A program made the translations under genes and the position numbers. From Rhynochetos jubatus (lineage: Eukaryota; Chordata; Aves; Eurypygiformes; Rhynochetidae), in NCBI GenBank assembly GCA_027574665.1, contig CM050662.1:3192501-3256500 (forward strand): a stretch of DNA of 64,000 bases, read 5' to 3'. A model generated the notes under the pieces. That model did not search any database. It saw nothing but the letters and a program-made list of their open reading frames with translations, and was not told where the DNA came from. Positions 62,646 through 64,000 of this stretch are shown here, piece after piece. How positions within the stretch are numbered: position 1 is the stretch's first letter; every line of letters begins with the position of its first letter.

Positions 62646-64000
62646 TATCTTCAGGCACCCAGTGCTGAGTCCCCACCCATGCTTGCACATGGCCCAGAGA
62701 GTGGAGGGCCACTTGGCTCTATCGCATGAAGCTCAGCCTGTCCTGTCAAGGCACAGAGCTCCCAGGCCTGGGATGTGCTGGTCTAGGAGAGTCACCTAGT
62801 TATGAGCCCAATCTGGGGTGACTGGCACCACCCCCAGGATCATGTCCCCAGGAAAAGGACCAGGGACACACTGTGCCATCACAGGAGGACAGGGCACTCA
62901 CTCTAGCCGTGCACTCACAACCGCTCACTTGGGACCACGGTGGGGCTCCCGTTTCCCCAGCCCTCACTCCAGAGACTCCAGAAAAGCTGTCCACTGGTGT
63001 GATTTGTCTGGGCCAAACCAGCACATAGGCTTGCTCCAGCTCTGCCTGAGGGCTTTGCAGCTCCTTGAGGCTCCCCAGCCTGGGAAGGTTTTGCTGCCAT
63101 CAGGCCCCAGCTGGTGTTTGGGTCAGCATCCCCTGTCTGCTGGTTGCCAGCCCTGGGTCAGACCTGGCATAGAAAGTCCAGGCTTTGCTTTCCAGGTGCT
63201 GACTCTGCCCTGTACCACTTCCCCCATTCTTCTAGCCCCATGAGCTTCCTGATGCCTGTGGTAACTGTCAGATCCCCACCATACTCTCTTCACTATGTTT
63301 TTTTCACTCTTCCCTTTTGCAAATCCATCCCTGTCCTCCTCAGGCTGAAATGTTCCCCAGGCTGCACCTATTTGCCTTGGCCCCCTCCTCCTCCAGCCAG
63401 TGTTGTCCTGTGCCATGGGCACGGCCTGAAAACCCTCCTGGGGGGCCCAGCATCCTGTGGGGAGCTGCAGGGGGCTGCTGCCGTCACTTCCCAAAATGCT
63501 GGGGTGCAGGGACAGAGGAGGGCAGGCTGGCAGGGGTGGACTGTGCACCCAAGCGTGCCCCTGTGTGACAGGGCTAGTGCAGCTCCAGAAAGTGCTTCCC
63601 ATGCCTTTTCTGTTATTTAGGAGGGCTCCTCTGGCAATGTTGTGCCCCTGCCCGGGAGGAGGCTGGAAATGGGATGAGGCACGAGGCTCATTGTCCCATA
63701 TGTGTCCTTCAGCAGCCCTGGCATGGCTGTGGCAGGGTGGAGGGCATGAGGATGGGAGATGGGGCAGGGGATTTTGCTGGTGGGACCTACCACCACTGTG
63801 CCTTCGCACGGGGCTGGCTAAGGATGGATCTGTCCCTCTCCTGGCACCGAACCTGAGAATTCAGAGCTAAAACCAATTCCATGTACAAGGCAACGGGTGA
63901 CTGCATTTTTCATGAGCCAGATGACTGCAAACAAAACAAGTCTTTTCCAAACGGGGGGATAGCTGGGCCTGTGTTCAGCTGCTGCTGCTGGTCACGGTCA
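62646..64000. other. GC-rich background to window end
   Basis: No gene or repeat recognised after the CR1 fragment; open frames on both strands overlap and lack domains. A small AT-richer patch lies at 63870-63950 (aaacaaaacaagtc). Confidence 0.5.

Noticed and set aside
1-64000. A prokaryotic operon, phage, defence system or other multi-gene system
   Set aside because: No ribosome-binding-site/ORF arrays, no recognisable proteins, and CR1 elements identify the sequence as avian.

Overview
This window reads as non-coding nuclear DNA from a bird. The best evidence is three pieces of the CR1 (Chicken Repeat 1) non-LTR retrotransposon, the dominant avian LINE: a clear 3' fragment on the + strand (about 1488-2180), a matching 3' fragment on the - strand (about 62377-62645) and an old, broken ORF2 remnant (about 51040-51240). 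No Alu/B1-type SINE, L1 element or prokaryotic gene organisation was seen. The sequence is GC-rich by eye and full of short GC-rich tandem repeats, which would suit an avian microchromosome or other gene-dense avian DNA; that placement is inference.

No complete protein-coding gene, tRNA or rRNA could be supported. The long open frames (for example 28726-30003, 15998-17068, and 43259-44164 on the - strand) are low-complexity products of a GC-rich, stop-poor sequence and match no family I recognise. The window therefore looks intergenic or like part of a very large intron. A few possible exons with good splice-site matches (49762-50866, 20888-20993, 55739-55783, 58256-58311 on the - strand, 23612-23723 on the - strand and 61258-61770) are given as hypotheses in the findings, not as genes.

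The layout is a mosaic. The background is GC-rich, weakly structured sequence rich in CTGG, CAGC and TGCC words. Set into it are 80-600 bp islands of more balanced or AT-rich sequence with TAAT/ATTA homeodomain-type words, TTTATTA/AATAAA words, small dyads and palindromes. By appearance these are candidate conserved non-coding elements (possible enhancers); the most striking are 3455-3790, 7255-7500, 9285-9605, 10700-10860, 11235-11510, 17015-17150, 23260-23765, 39170-39510, 46555-46870, 47640-47870, 52900-53060, 53935-54125, 58800-59180 and 61060-61640. Conservation cannot be tested here. Four contain close matches to the RFX X-box, including a 13/14 match at 46684-46697.

The third layer is repeats: minisatellites with periods of 33 bp (48040-48228), 36-39 bp (13851-14040), 27-38 bp (13258-13464), 64-72 bp with dense TGGCA words (18088-18482) and 41-57 bp (28925-29110); CA/TG-rich alternating patches at many places; a related pair of TTGCAC-type arrays (15165-15400 and 15845-16170); and a polypyrimidine tract of about 390 bp (16405-16791) with a strong G-quadruplex motif on the - strand. 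There is no operon, defence system or other multi-gene assembly in this window.
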